The notes under the pieces: generated by a model
Told to the model about the DNA's origin: nothing
Databases searched by the model: none
Seen by the model: the letters and a program-made list of their open reading frames with translations, nothing else
Part shown: in pieces, positions 24,001-34,700 of the stretch
How positions within the stretch are numbered: position 1 is the first letter of the stretch
Layout: each line of letters starts with the position of its first letter
Position numbers and translations under genes: made by a program
Source of the DNA: Acanthaster planci
Taxonomy: Eukaryota; Echinodermata; Asteroidea; Valvatida; Acanthasteridae
Length of the DNA: 48,972 bases
Direction of reading: 5' to 3'
Assembly (NCBI RefSeq): GCF_001949145.1
Contig: NW_019091377.1
Location: forward strand, 1,441,368 to 1,490,339

Positions 24001-27000
24001 GTGGCTGCAGCTGAAAAGTACGCACTCGTCTATGAGATACGGCTGCAGCCGCTTGCCAGCGGATTCCATATAAACACATGCATTAACTAAGCTGTAGCTT
24101 AGTAACTCAAACTCGGCCTGAGACTCACATCAGAAGTCAGGTGTGAGGTCCATCGAGAGCCCTTGGTTGACTGTTGGCTGAGTTGTGGCTTGTCTTGTGC
24201 CTGTGTAGTTGTTCCTCAGAACCAAAGTCACTGAACCAAAGTCAGTCCATCATAAGCCGTTTGCAAGTCCCTTTGCAAGTCTAGTCACAAGACCTGTCAC
24301 AGGTAGGCGGGTGAACAGTTGCAAAGGAATACTTAGGCCACTGTTCATTGGAATAGCTTTTGACTTGGTTTAAGACTGGATGGCTTGCAACGGACTTGCG
24401 GGGACTTAGACTCAATTGCAACACTATCCAAAGTCAAACCATCAAAGAAATTTCACAAATTTCTTGCTGTTTCTTGGGTTATAAATATCATAAATGACAT
24501 CTTAAAGTATGACAAACGTAAATTTACAAAATGGGAGTATTTTTGATGTTTGCCCAGCCGGTAAAATCATGAAAAAACATGCGATTATTATTATAATTTT
24601 TGGCTAAAACTTTGTAGGCCACAGCACCAAAGAAGAAACCTCAGACATACGATTTTGGCCATGAGACGCTCCCCGAGGGACAGGAGGCCCATTGGGAGGT
24701 TGTGGAGAGGATCCTCTTCACCTATGCCAAGCTCAACCCTGGACAGAGCTACGTCCAGGGCATGAATGAGATTGTGGGTCCCGTCTACTACGTCTTTGCC
24801 TCCGACTCCAAGCAGGAGAACAGGGGTGGGTGTAATGGCCTGGGCCAGATTTACAATGTATCCATACTTACTTGTAAAATTAGTTTCATGGGAATGGGTG
24901 CCTCCAAAATGAAAATTAAATCAAATATTGGTAACCAATGGAGCGACAATGCTTTGGTCCCAAATGGTCGACTAGATGGTCCAAATCATTTATCATTGGG
25001 AGGTTGGTAGTCGAACTATAGTAAACTATAGCCGTCACTTGAATTTGTCCCTGGGTGACACTTATGGCGCAACTCTGTCAATACATTGTTCTGGTCCTAA
25101 CCTTCTTCTGCATTGTTGTCGAATTTATTCAATTCTGAAGTTTTTTCTTGCTTTGTTTGATCTCTTCGGTCCAGAGCATGCTGAGGCCGACACCTTCTTC
25201 TGCTTCACCAACCTCATGTCACAAATCCGCGACAACTTCATCAAGTCCCTGGACCACTCGCCAGATGGCATCAATGCCAAGATGGAGCGGCTGATGACCA
25301 TGCTGGGCCAGTGCGACCCGCAGGTGTACCGGGTCTTTGAGAGAGAAGGGCTCAAGCCTGAGTTCTTTGGCTTCCGCTGGCTGACGCTGCTGCTGTCGCA
25401 GGAGTTCCCTCTGCCAGGTCAGTTTTTGCATCTCATCTTCAAACTGGTTACTTTTTCACAGATTCATCATTTCAAGTCGCCACGTGTATAGGAGTTGTGC
25501 ACGATTCGACGAGGACGCTTTGGAAACCTGACAGTGAAGTAGGCTGGCCTCCTGTCCCTCAATCATATCCTAGACTGTGCAAAGGAGAGGCCGAGACTAT
25601 ACACGAATGTAGTGACCACAGTTTAGTAATGCCATAAATGGTAATTTGTAGTGGCCCCTGCCAATGGTGGTCACTGTCCCTGACAGTTACTGTTTTTTTA
25701 TGAAGTATATCAAAACACTGGTTATATCTCAATTTTCACTGAGCTCTTTTAAAGAGGAATTTCTGAAACTTTTCAGTTTTGCAAAAAATGGAATGTGCAA
25801 ATAATGATTTACAGAAACTAGCAGTTCATTCTGCTTGATGTTGAACAGATGTCATCAGATTATGGGACTCCCTTTTCGCCGATGACAGGAGGCCCGAGTT
25901 TTTGATCTGTGTGTGCTGTGCCATGATTGTGTAAGTACTGCAGACTTTATTTCTACTCCAAACTCCTCCGGGGCTCTGAAAAATCCACAGGAAAGTTGGG
26001 GGGGGGGAATCTTACAGAATTGTGGAATGAACGCAGAGCTGAACTGATCCCCCTCCTTGAGATTTGAGGGCACAGAACAAGGCATTTTTTCTTGCGAAAT
26101 CAAGCATTTTGGAAGAATCTGGTGAGACTCCCTTAAAAAAGAGGTGATTGTACAGTCTACAGTCTCGTAAGTTGAGTCTTTTCCTCTGCAAGCCATTGTC
26201 TCTAACTTCTAAGGGCTAAACAATGCTCATGAGGCCTGCATCGCAGCCTGCTTGTTCTTGTTCGGTCCATGCTTGTATGATTTCCTCACTTTTTTCCCGA
26301 CCATCCACTAAAGTCCTGAACGGTTGAGGAGTGACACTCTTTGTCTATGCTGTTTGAATTTTCCAACCCATGAAAACTGTTGAGGATTTTTGTACTTTTT
26401 GATGTCGTCCAGCAACCTCCAAATCTCTGGTGCCTTTTTCAGAAGGCTAAATCTTCTGATTTTCATCCCAAATAATGTTTCTAGAAAAATCAGTGTGCAG
26501 GAACCTTAACCATTTTTGAATTTTTCACTTATTAAAGCGAATGCACGAGGTAGAAATTATCAAAGCAGTTTTTACTTTTTAACATTTTGCTTAATCTTGC
26601 AGGTCTAAATGGCATGCCCCTGGTCGATGTTAATAAAAAAGTTGGCAAACAAAAAAAACCCAGTCAACTCTTGACTTTTCTTGTTTATGTTTTTCTTTCC
26701 TAGATTACAGAGGGATGAAATTTTGAATGGAGACTTTGCCGTAATTGTCAAGCTCCTTCAGGTAACACATTGTTTAGGATTATTCATGTCAACAAAGATG
26801 TGACTGTTAGGCCCAAATTATACACAAAGTTGGAAGTGGACTTTGCCAAGTTGCAGAAACCCTAAATGTCACCATGCCACAAACGTGTTCGGCGCAAGGG
26901 TTAACGAAACTGTTCAATTGGCATTCCTCTTTCATCTTTCCCATTTTAATTCCAGAACTATCCGACTATCGACATCAATGTGTTACTCAGGAAAGCTGAG

Positions 27001-27021
27001 GAGTTACGGAAATACCTCTAG
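18094..27021 (+). CDS. TBC1D13: TBC1 domain family member 13, Rab GTPase-activating protein (complete, 12 exons)
   Basis: Exons: 18094-18113, 18228-18301, 20570-20610, 22106-22167, 22630-22723, 23210-23292, 23820-23976, 24618-24825, 25175-25417, 25849-25930, 26704-26761, 26956-27021 (stop TAG). All phases agree; 1188 nt, 395 residues, against about 400 in the human protein. Matches to human TBC1D13 run throughout: MIIQPG, DVTFEDH, PLNPNPNS, FKDNE.LLQIDKD, WEVVERILF.YAKLNPG, HAEADTFFCFTNLM, FRWLTLLLSQEF.LP and DSLFADD. Both catalytic fingers are present: the arginine finger in IDKDTRR (R126) and the glutamine finger in YVQG (Q224). The family accelerates GTP hydrolysis by Rabs; mammalian TBC1D13 acts on Rab35. 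The start is supported by an in-frame TAA at 18055 and a good context (A at -3, G at +4). Large introns carry transposon remnants, especially intron 2 (2.3 kb) and intron 3 (1.5 kb). Confidence 0.95.
19900..20081. mobile_element. MITE family copy B (TBC1D13 intron 2)
   Basis: A roughly 180-bp element with inverted ends: left gttgtagtcgagaccatcac, and right the complement of tgtagtagtcgagaccac. The core ggttaacaatgacaaacgaa matches copies A (8391-8584) and C (24235-24427). Internal runs of caagacc and ggtcttg add further inverted symmetry. No coding capacity. Confidence 0.7.
20232..20263. repeat. Perfect 12-bp hairpin
   Basis: gctaggagtaac (20232-20243) and gttactcctagc (20252-20263) are exact reverse complements around an 8-nt loop, inside TBC1D13 intron 2. 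The surrounding sequence repeats ggctg and cagcc motifs, so this may be part of a further small transposon remnant. Confidence 0.75.
20727..21182. mobile_element. pogo/Tigger-like MITE (about 456 bp)
   Basis: The left end is CAGTGGAACGTCGCTATGCC; the reverse complement of the right end is CAGTGGAACGCCACTATAAC. These match the usual CAGTGGAACctcg(t/c)tataac termini of pogo/Tigger elements in the Tc1-mariner superfamily. A TA precedes the left end, as expected for the target site; the right flank reads TT, so that copy is mutated. Internal accgaac motifs repeat near both ends. No transposase ORF. It lies in TBC1D13 intron 3. Confidence 0.7.
21467..21932. repeat. Segment bounded by inverted TTAGGG-like motifs
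   Basis: attaaccctaacc at 21467-21479 and ggttagggttatt at 21920-21932 are reverse complements at 12 of 13 positions and bracket the degenerate array at 21554-21885. The motifs resemble telomere repeats. They may be the ends of a small element carrying tandem repeats, or chance. A third attaaccctaacc copy is at about 48923. Confidence 0.4.
21554..21885. repeat. Degenerate tandem array, period about 43 bp
   Basis: Related units begin at 21554, 21596, 21695, 21773, 21817 and 21860, with a shared start agtaccca(t/a)t followed by cacaaa and (c/a)aac. Spacings of 42, 44 and 43 bp define the unit; the spacings of 99 and 78 bp indicate decayed or missing copies. It lies in TBC1D13 intron 3. Confidence 0.65.
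24235..24427. mobile_element. MITE family copy C (TBC1D13 intron 7)
   Basis: It shares with copy A the order ccatcataag, tgcaagtc, tagtcacaagacc, gtgaacag, caaaggaat, a ttgactt-type segment and gcggggacttagactc. The right end, complement of gttgcaattgagtct, resembles the right end of copy A. It is more diverged than A and B and its left border is unclear. Confidence 0.55.
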
Positions 27022-30000
27022 CAGAGCGTCCACTATCATTCCTGCTTCATCGTGTGTCACAGTACTTCAAGGATACTTTTATCCCTGGCACCATTATGTT
27101 GTCATGTTGTCTCTACACAGTGCCTCATCATTGTAATCATTGTAATGCAAGGAAGTTGTTCATAAGGAAATGGGCATTGGGTTCACCCCATGGGGGACAA
27201 CTTTGTCTTCTTTCCAGGTGTGGGCGATGTGCACGCAGTGCCCCTCATGCGGTAGAAATGTGACCGCTGATGTCATGCCAAGGCATTCAGTCCTGCTCGG
27301 TATAATATTATACTGGGTTGTATTTGAGTGTCCGATACTCACAACTTGTGTATTTGCCAAGCGTGTACCAGGCAGAGTGTACGGGTGTGGTAACGTGTTG
27401 TTCGTGAGTGGCGAAGCTGAGATGAGAATGTCTTTACTAGAGATCTTGACAAACTTGTGGAGGTGAGAAATCCGGGCCTTCAGTTCTGATTACAGGGTGT
27501 TGGCAGTCTTCCCAAAGGAAGTTAACTTGAGAATTGTCACACAACCCCCCCGCCCGCCATAAAAGACAAATGGCTAAAATGCAAACCATTTCTGCTGGAC
27601 AGCCTCTGAGGATGTTCAGTTTCGTGCATGACAAACTTTGTGAGCACATTGATTCTGAATATTCCGTTTGCAGAAGGAAAGTTTTGGTGGATACTACAGA
27701 AACCAGTTCTTGCAATATGTTGGCTGACATTCTTGCCAAGTTGGGACTGTCGGGTTTTTTCTTTACAGTTTAGACTCAATTTTCATTGAGAGAATAGAGT
27801 CAACTTTCATTTAACAGCAGTTAGTATAAAGAATGTTCAAAAGGCCCCCATGTGATCAGAAATGTAAAACTGATTAAGATAGGAAGCAATTAAAAAGATC
27901 ATAACCATGTACTCGCCACTTATCCTTGTAGAACTGCCTTTGAGAACAATATAATTCATTCATAAAATTTAGTTATTCAGATATGTTGCTATTTTTGCCA
28001 TGGATGAACGAAATTGTTTTTGAATATGTGTGAATCATGTAAAACAGTTCCGTGTACAGTAATTTCACCGATTTGAAATATTTGTGAAACTTTTCAATTA
28101 CGTTAGTTTTTCATTTTCAGGCTTCATGTGCATGCTTATATATATGTTCCTGCTCCTAAGCAATGAAAAACAGCGTCAGGTTGTCGTAACTTTGCTTTAG
28201 CTGTGATGGTTTTTTGGTGTTGCAATATTTTTGTGTTGACAAGCATTCACGCATTACCTTCGTCACACGCCCTTTTGCCAGGTAAATTTGAATCGTATTT
28301 GCATATGTAGGCTTTTTGTAGAGACACGAAACTACTTGAGGACGTGGTTGTTGATGTCCTCTGCATTCGATATCTCTCACTGAGGGCGTCACCGGGATTT
28401 TCTCTAAAGGGAGGGGCGAAGCACTCATCAGCGGTTAACTGGCAATCTATAGGTTTTAAATTGGTGATTTTCATCTCATTTTTCTCGCAATTATTGTCTT
28501 TTTCCCCTTTCCATTTTTCGTATTTTTGCGGGGGGAGTGCCCCCACCTTGCCCCTCCCCCCCATCACAAAGCCCATGTCTCCAACAATTTGCTGTTTGCC
28601 ATCATGGATGTTAGGCCAAGTTTGAAATGGGATTGTCATTCATGTACAACAGAGCATATGAATTTGACTCAGATTCAGAATACCAGCTATCATATTTAAC
28701 TTTGCAAATGAAATGTACATCATACCCTATCATCCCAATACCTGGAACTTTTATTCAAACTTGTACAGTTTAATATCGTTGAAATTGCCAAATTGATTGT
28801 AAATTGACAAAACTGCTTATAAGTAATATGTGCAGGACAAATGGACAAATGGATGCTTGTTCCTCTGTGTATACTGTAAATTTCTATACTTCAACATATT
28901 CAATATATTTCTACACAACTTTGTAGGTACTACATTAGCTGTTTACATTGGTAATAATTTCCCAAATGAGAGTTGAGAAGATACCAAGTATCAATGCATT
29001 GTACTTTCCCTGTGACTAGTACTTTGCTGATTTTATTTAACATGTTAATAAAGCCACATTTTCTGCCATGAAATTTGGCCCAACTGGTAAATATGGACCG
29101 GTTTTAAGACTGCACATTTGTGAAGTGTAAGGATTTTGCTTCTTGCAGAAAAAAAAAGGTCTTCCCGTTTTTTCATATCATGCCCAAACAATAGCATAGC
29201 CCCAGTTGTTGTGATAAGCCCAACTGTAGTTTTGACAGTGCTGTAGTTTGGGGTAACATTCATGCACATCACGGCATAAGTATAGCAGTCAGCCCACCAA
29301 GATGGAAGCCACAAGTTGGGTGATGTCACCTGCAAACCCCCTGTTGCAGCGTTCATTTTTACTGTCCCTCTTATGAAAATTCTGACGACTTTGGTAGCAC
29401 TTCCTTCCACAGTATCCCATACCTCTGCTTTGAAAATTTACATACATAGTGTGTGCTGTAAGTTGCCCTTTGAAAACTGTTGAAACTCATTTGGAGATGA
29501 AACCCAAAGTTTTGCTATACAGTTGGCCAACTGTTCAACCAGAAATGAAGACAGCTGAAGACAAGATTTAAAGAGACTTTACAAAAGATGTAAAACATCA
29601 TTTTTTTCTGTTTAATAAATCATGCAAGATGTATTTTATTCATTGCATCATTCGCTGTGCTCACTTAAACCAAATAGCAGATTGTTTACATTTTTAACCA
29701 AAAAAATTCTTTTAAAGTTAAAAAGAATAAATGAGATCAAGATAAAAAAGCTTTAATCTTACAGATCCAACGTACATGCAGGTTTTTGTGTGTGATTCGT
29801 GGCATACTTCTGTTTTTGTACATGTAGAGTAATATTACTGTGAAAATTTTTACATAATAAAGTTAACCTCAAGCCATTCTCAAACCTTGGTGTTGTTTGA
29901 GTGGTGGGTTTGCCTCCATTCTCAGCTTTGTCAGACTTTTTTGAGAGAACAGACTTTTTTAAGCATCTTAATTTGGAATTTCCAACTCAATATGAGCTGT

Positions 30001-31339
30001 TGCTTTGCCACTGGAACAGACAATGAATTATCTGAACACAGTCGGGAGTGTTCTCGGTCCACACATTACGAATAATTTCAGGACCACAGAGGAAGGTGCC
30101 TCCGCATCCTCTAGAGATTCAAGCCGTATTTTTAGAAAGGGACACTGAATTTCACATGTGATGGCACCAAAGAAATGTGGGAATAGGACAGTTGACATAA
30201 TACTGAATATACTTCTTAATCTGTAATTTAACAATAAAGGAAGCTCATTTCATGGAACAACCCTCGCCAAAAAGGTACTGATAAAGTTCAAGTTGACTTT
30301 GTTGTAGTCCAGTGAACGGGCCAAAAATCTTGCTTATCAATTTTTTTCTTTTACCAGCTTATTGGAGGGTTAGTGTCCACAGCACATGATGGCTGATAAA
30401 AGATAATGTTCCCTTCCCGATCTAGGCCGGAAGCTTCTAACCAAGGGATATTTTAATGAAGTTTGATCACTTTCAAAAATGGCCCTTTCTGACAAACTCG
30501 CGGCCGAAGTACCTTCGGGAGTTGTTATTTCTGATGGGATAATTCACCCCAAACAAGACCATAACCCTCCAAATACTCAATACAGTACAAAAATGGCAAA
30601 TCAAGCTTTGATTTAAAATATGTCTTGAAATATTGGAGAACAAGTACTTTTCCTGATTCAAGGATTTTGTAATATTCTGTAGGGTTATTCTCTTCGCCCT
30701 TGGGATTATGTGTTTTAAAGTGGGTCTGTCAAAATGTTTGCGATTTTTCAATTTAGGGTTTTAGTCATGCTATGGGAGAACAACTTGATAGTGATTTAGT
30801 TCATTTTTGGTAACGAGTCCGCAGGGGCAGCAACTATTTTGGTGTTTAGGTCTTAGGCTTTTTATTAGGGTTGACGCTATATTTAAACTTTTTTTTTAAT
30901 GTCTTTACTGTATGTAATCTTTTTTAAACTTATTTTGTTCTATCCATTTAAATTTGACCTGCCAAATAAATGAAATGAAATTCTTGAAGAGAGCTTTCCA
31001 CAAGTACCGGTTCTAGTATTACCGTCTGCTTACGTTACGTACGCGCTCTTAGCTAGCTAGCTTGTCTGATTAAGTGTACCCTCTGGGGAAAGAATGGCAC
31101 TTAAGTTAAAGGTTGCGGCGCATGAGCAGAATCACTCGCTGGAAGGCGGGTCTGGCTTGTGGTAGGTTGCGCGTACTTCCCGTACAGAAAAAGGCAAATT
31201 TGTCCTCTTGTGGGCAAACTAGGGTATAATACACTGAAAGTACGTGTATGGAATTAATCACAGAGTTTATCTACTAGCCATTATATGATAAAATTAAAAA
31301 ATGATCTTGTAAAAGAGCTTTCATTTGGTGACAACGGAT
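27022..31339. other. TBC1D13 3' flank and intergenic region before the BET gene
   Basis: About 4.3 kb of AT-rich sequence without a supported gene on either strand. Possible poly(A) signals for TBC1D13 are AATAAA at 29047, 29614, 29856 and 30233; the true 3' end is unknown. A candidate hAT-like MITE is at about 28378-28578. The stretch around 30890-30980, ending in aaataaatgaaatgaaat, resembles the 3' tail of a truncated non-LTR retrotransposon, but this is weak. Confidence 0.5.
28378..28578. mobile_element. Candidate hAT-like MITE
   Basis: A left end cactgagggcgtcaccggga is followed about 150 bp later by ggggggagtgcccccacc and a C-run, a pattern often seen just inside the right end of hAT-like MITEs. 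The right terminal sequence (ccatcacaaagcccatg) pairs only partly with the left. No target duplication was identified. Confidence 0.35.
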
Positions 31340-31363
31340 CATGTGACCGTAATTGACCAATGA
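31340..31363 (+). promoter_or_regulatory. E-box plus CCAAT module 1 upstream of the BET gene
   Basis: CATGTGAC (E-box type) is followed six bases later by TGACCAATGA (CCAAT box). The same arrangement and spacing recur at 31600-31623. NF-Y would bind CCAAT, and USF or MiT-family factors the E-box; function is inferred. Confidence 0.45.
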
Positions 31364-31599
31364 AAACAACGCGGTTTGAGGGCTGATGTAACGCCATCAG
31401 AAACTGTCCACAAGAACGAAGAAATTCACTCGTTTTTCAACCACAGTAAAGGTGCTTTCCCTAACGTTTTTCCGCATGTGCTTAAAGTAAGCGCTAGATT
31501 TTACTACAATTGTGCTGAATTGTACATATTTGCTCTATTTCTAACAGAAAAAGGAGAAAAACCATCCAAATTCTTTGTCGTAAACGGCAAGGAATGTAC

Positions 31600-31623
31600 C
31601 ACGTGACACATTTTGACCAATGA
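31600..31623 (+). promoter_or_regulatory. E-box plus CCAAT module 2 upstream of the BET gene
   Basis: CACGTGAC, a perfect palindromic E-box core, is followed at the same spacing by TGACCAATGA. The module ends 99 bp before the ATG, so it is in the promoter or the 5' UTR. It matches module 1 at about 18 of 24 positions; the differences fall mostly in the spacer. Confidence 0.5.
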
Positions 31624-31722
31624 GAGTAAAGGATTTTAACATAAAGAAGCTGTAATATTTGCCGGTCCGCCATTGCCGAGTTCTGAAAGCTCGTTGGTGT
31701 GGTCTGTAATCCTGCTGACGGA

Positions 31723-34700
31723 ATGGACTCCAAAGGCCATCCGACGCTGCAGGGTTATCAGCAGTCAGTTCAGAACACCGTGTAAGGGTACAGAATTTTA
31801 ATTTACATCAAAAATGTGTTACTGGCCTAAAATCAGCCCCTATTTGTGGATCTATTTGTGACTGTCGAGAACATAGAAAAAAGAATGATTCTTTTTCCTT
31901 GAAACCTGCGCACCATGCAAAATGCCTCTTCTCTGCTCTTCGAATTTCACTTTTTACCAAGGGTATTATTTGTCGAAAAGTATTTATTACAATTAACTAT
32001 GAGTTATAGAACAAAATGGTCGTAAATTCCAGACAAGTATCTCAGACGTTTCACAAAAATGCCGTCGCAAAGTTTGGGGTAAAATTGTCCACGTTCGCGG
32101 CAAATCTGTGACGGTCAGGCACGTGTGGCTTGGGTTGGGGATTTTCCATTGTACGGCGTATTGGGCGCGTAAGCGGCAATCAAGCATTAAGTTGCGTTGC
32201 ATTCTTCTCATGCAGATCGGATAAGGGTTATTGCTGTTAAACTCAGATATTGTTTGAAGTTGAACCAGTCGTGTTCGCTGTGTATTTATTGAATACATTT
32301 TCCCCTGGAAATTATGTTATTATTGCACCTAAGTCTGGTGATATTGAAGGCTTAGGCCTAAACTAAAGCTAGGATTGCTCATCCTTAGTGGGGCACAATG
32401 ATGGTGGCATATGATACTGACCATGTGTTTCCATGTCAACCTGCCCAGTAACTCCAGATTTCATGGCATCAGAGAGGCCTAATTCACATTAATGGTTGTG
32501 GCCAGGTAGGTAGGTCCTGAGCTAGCTGTACATAGGCCTACTGTTCACTGTCTCTCATGGGGCAGCGTGGACATCCGGGACTCTCGCAAAATGGCACGTA
32601 GTAACCGATGAAAACAGCTACTATGGCAACGTACGCATGGCACCGGCCAATCAGAGGATCAGATTAGGCCTACACAGTCATTTCTTTGATCAGTACGTAT
32701 GCAGCATTCCTTGCAGTTGTTTTCATTGGTAGCTACCAACCATTTTGTGAAACTCCCGGATGTGCATGCCATCCCATTGGGGGTGTTTCTTGTGCTCAGC
32801 CTTCAGGAATAATGTCATCCCCATCTCCTCCCCCAGGTCTCATCCAGTGACATGCGCATCGCATAAGGCTTGTGTGATTTTGGACAAGCACTTTGCGAAA
32901 TGGACGGTAAAACATGACATGTACACGTATACATATATGATGTAGATTTTTGCAAAATCAACAACCAAAATAACGGGTTGTGTTTTTTTTGGTAAACATT
33001 TTTATATAGGCCTACTTGTGGCTTAACTGTATTTTCTGTTCAGAACAGAGGCAGAAAACTTCCCAACTGTCCAAACTGACCAGCTGGCCAGCCATGTGCC
33101 CTGGCTGAGTTTTTGCGTGCGTGTACTTTGTGCAGACACAGGCTACATATACTTGTACATGCGTACTACACACGCGTATTATGATCATGCTTATATGATG
33201 GCCAACCCACCTCATGCCTGTAACTGTGTTGTGTGTTTGGCACAGCAAGGCGGATACAAGCGTACGGTACTTTATCAAACAGCCCAATATATCGCTGTTT
33301 GCTGGTCTAGGAACCAGACTACTGGTTCCATAACACCGTATGTATGCTGCTGCTGTACGGTACTTACGGATCACAACATTCAGGTACCATCAAACTGCAT
33401 CTAGAGGACAGGCTATTCTGGAAATTCGACTTGAAACCCTGTTTCTCCCCTGCCCCAAAAAATCAAATATTATTTGCAGCAGATATTTGAGGAAGCATGC
33501 AAGTAGCCCAAAATTTGTACAAAGTGCAGTGAATTTTTTTGGGGGGGAGGGGGGCTGAGCCTTGAAGGGGTTTAGATAACTGTGTGAAAATTGAATGTAC
33601 CGTTCTTGTGCAGTGCCCATTTTTCCGAGACAAGCCAAAAAATGTATATTTATGCTCAGTTCACATGGGCTGGCACCCATATAGCCTTGAACTTCAAATG
33701 ACCCCAACAACCAAACATTATGTTTGATTGGTTTGGGTGATAAGGAGTGTCTTTACATTTATGCCAAGTTTCAAAAAAAATTGATAGTGGTACAGCGGAG
33801 TTTGAGGGGGCTGTGACACAGGCCAAAATCACCCAGCTCGTTAAGGGTTAAGTGGGGGAAAAAACTGTAGTTTAAACAAGTGCTGTTCTGCTGCTAAGAT
33901 AATGGATACCCTCTGAATCTTAGGTCCTAGAACCACATCTGCAGCAGCTTGTGAAACCACAGAAGCTGTTTATGTTTGGAAGTACTGTTTCAAATGCAAC
34001 AGCTTACAAGTACATGTATGATTGATTAACGGAATAGGTTGTATTGTGGTTGCTTGGCAATGTGCTGTGTGATATGTATTGGTAATGTTTTCTGGGGGAG
34101 GGGAAGGGGGAGGAATCTTGCAACTGAATAGATTGACGCTGTGCACTGTATTGTGTTATTTTGATTAGTGACAATTACGATAAGCCAGGTACACTGTACA
34201 TGAAATATGCATAGCACAATGACAAGCACAAGGAAGCAGGTGCAATGTTGATTACACTTTACACATGACAATAAATTTGACCTCTCACAAATGACAGACT
34301 ACGTTGTTTGAACAATCTGTGTGCCAAATTTCACCCATTGGATTTTTTTTAGTATGTATGTTGTCTCAGACGTGTTTGAAGTTCTCACAGAGAAGGAAAA
34401 GCTATCGCATGTAAATTTGTAAAACTATGTTGACTTACAGACATGATAAAAGAGCCATGTTGCCCTCTGACAACAGAACCCTGCTGCTTTCTCTAAGTCT
34501 GTATTAACTTCTGAGTCACAGATTTGTGATGATCCAGCCGTGTCGATATTAAAGAGTCTTAGTAAGTTTGTGCTTGCTGGTATTTTGTATGAACTAGCAG
34601 CTTTCACATTGATACACTCGTGGGTGTACGTGCCAATTCCTAATGTCTCATGAAATGAATTAATTTTGTGTCCTGTAGTTGACTGTGGTTATTGTTTGAA

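Larger units (their letters stand above)
20570..26761 (+). other. Rab-GAP TBC domain of TBC1D13
   Basis: The domain runs from GIPDCPGLRCDCW (residues about 32-45) to the KLLQ helix before the last exon. The IxxDxxR motif is I120, D123, R126, and the YxQGMNE motif begins at Y222. The segment between them, residues about 165-195, is shorter and Lys/Pro-rich and unlike the vertebrate sequence, which fits its position as a variable insert. Confidence 0.9.

Noticed and set aside
30890-30980. Possible 3' end of a truncated LINE (tail aaataaatgaaatgaaat)
   Set aside because: Only a short AT-rich tail is visible, with no reverse transcriptase sequence upstream. Kept as a comment in the flank entry, not as a feature.
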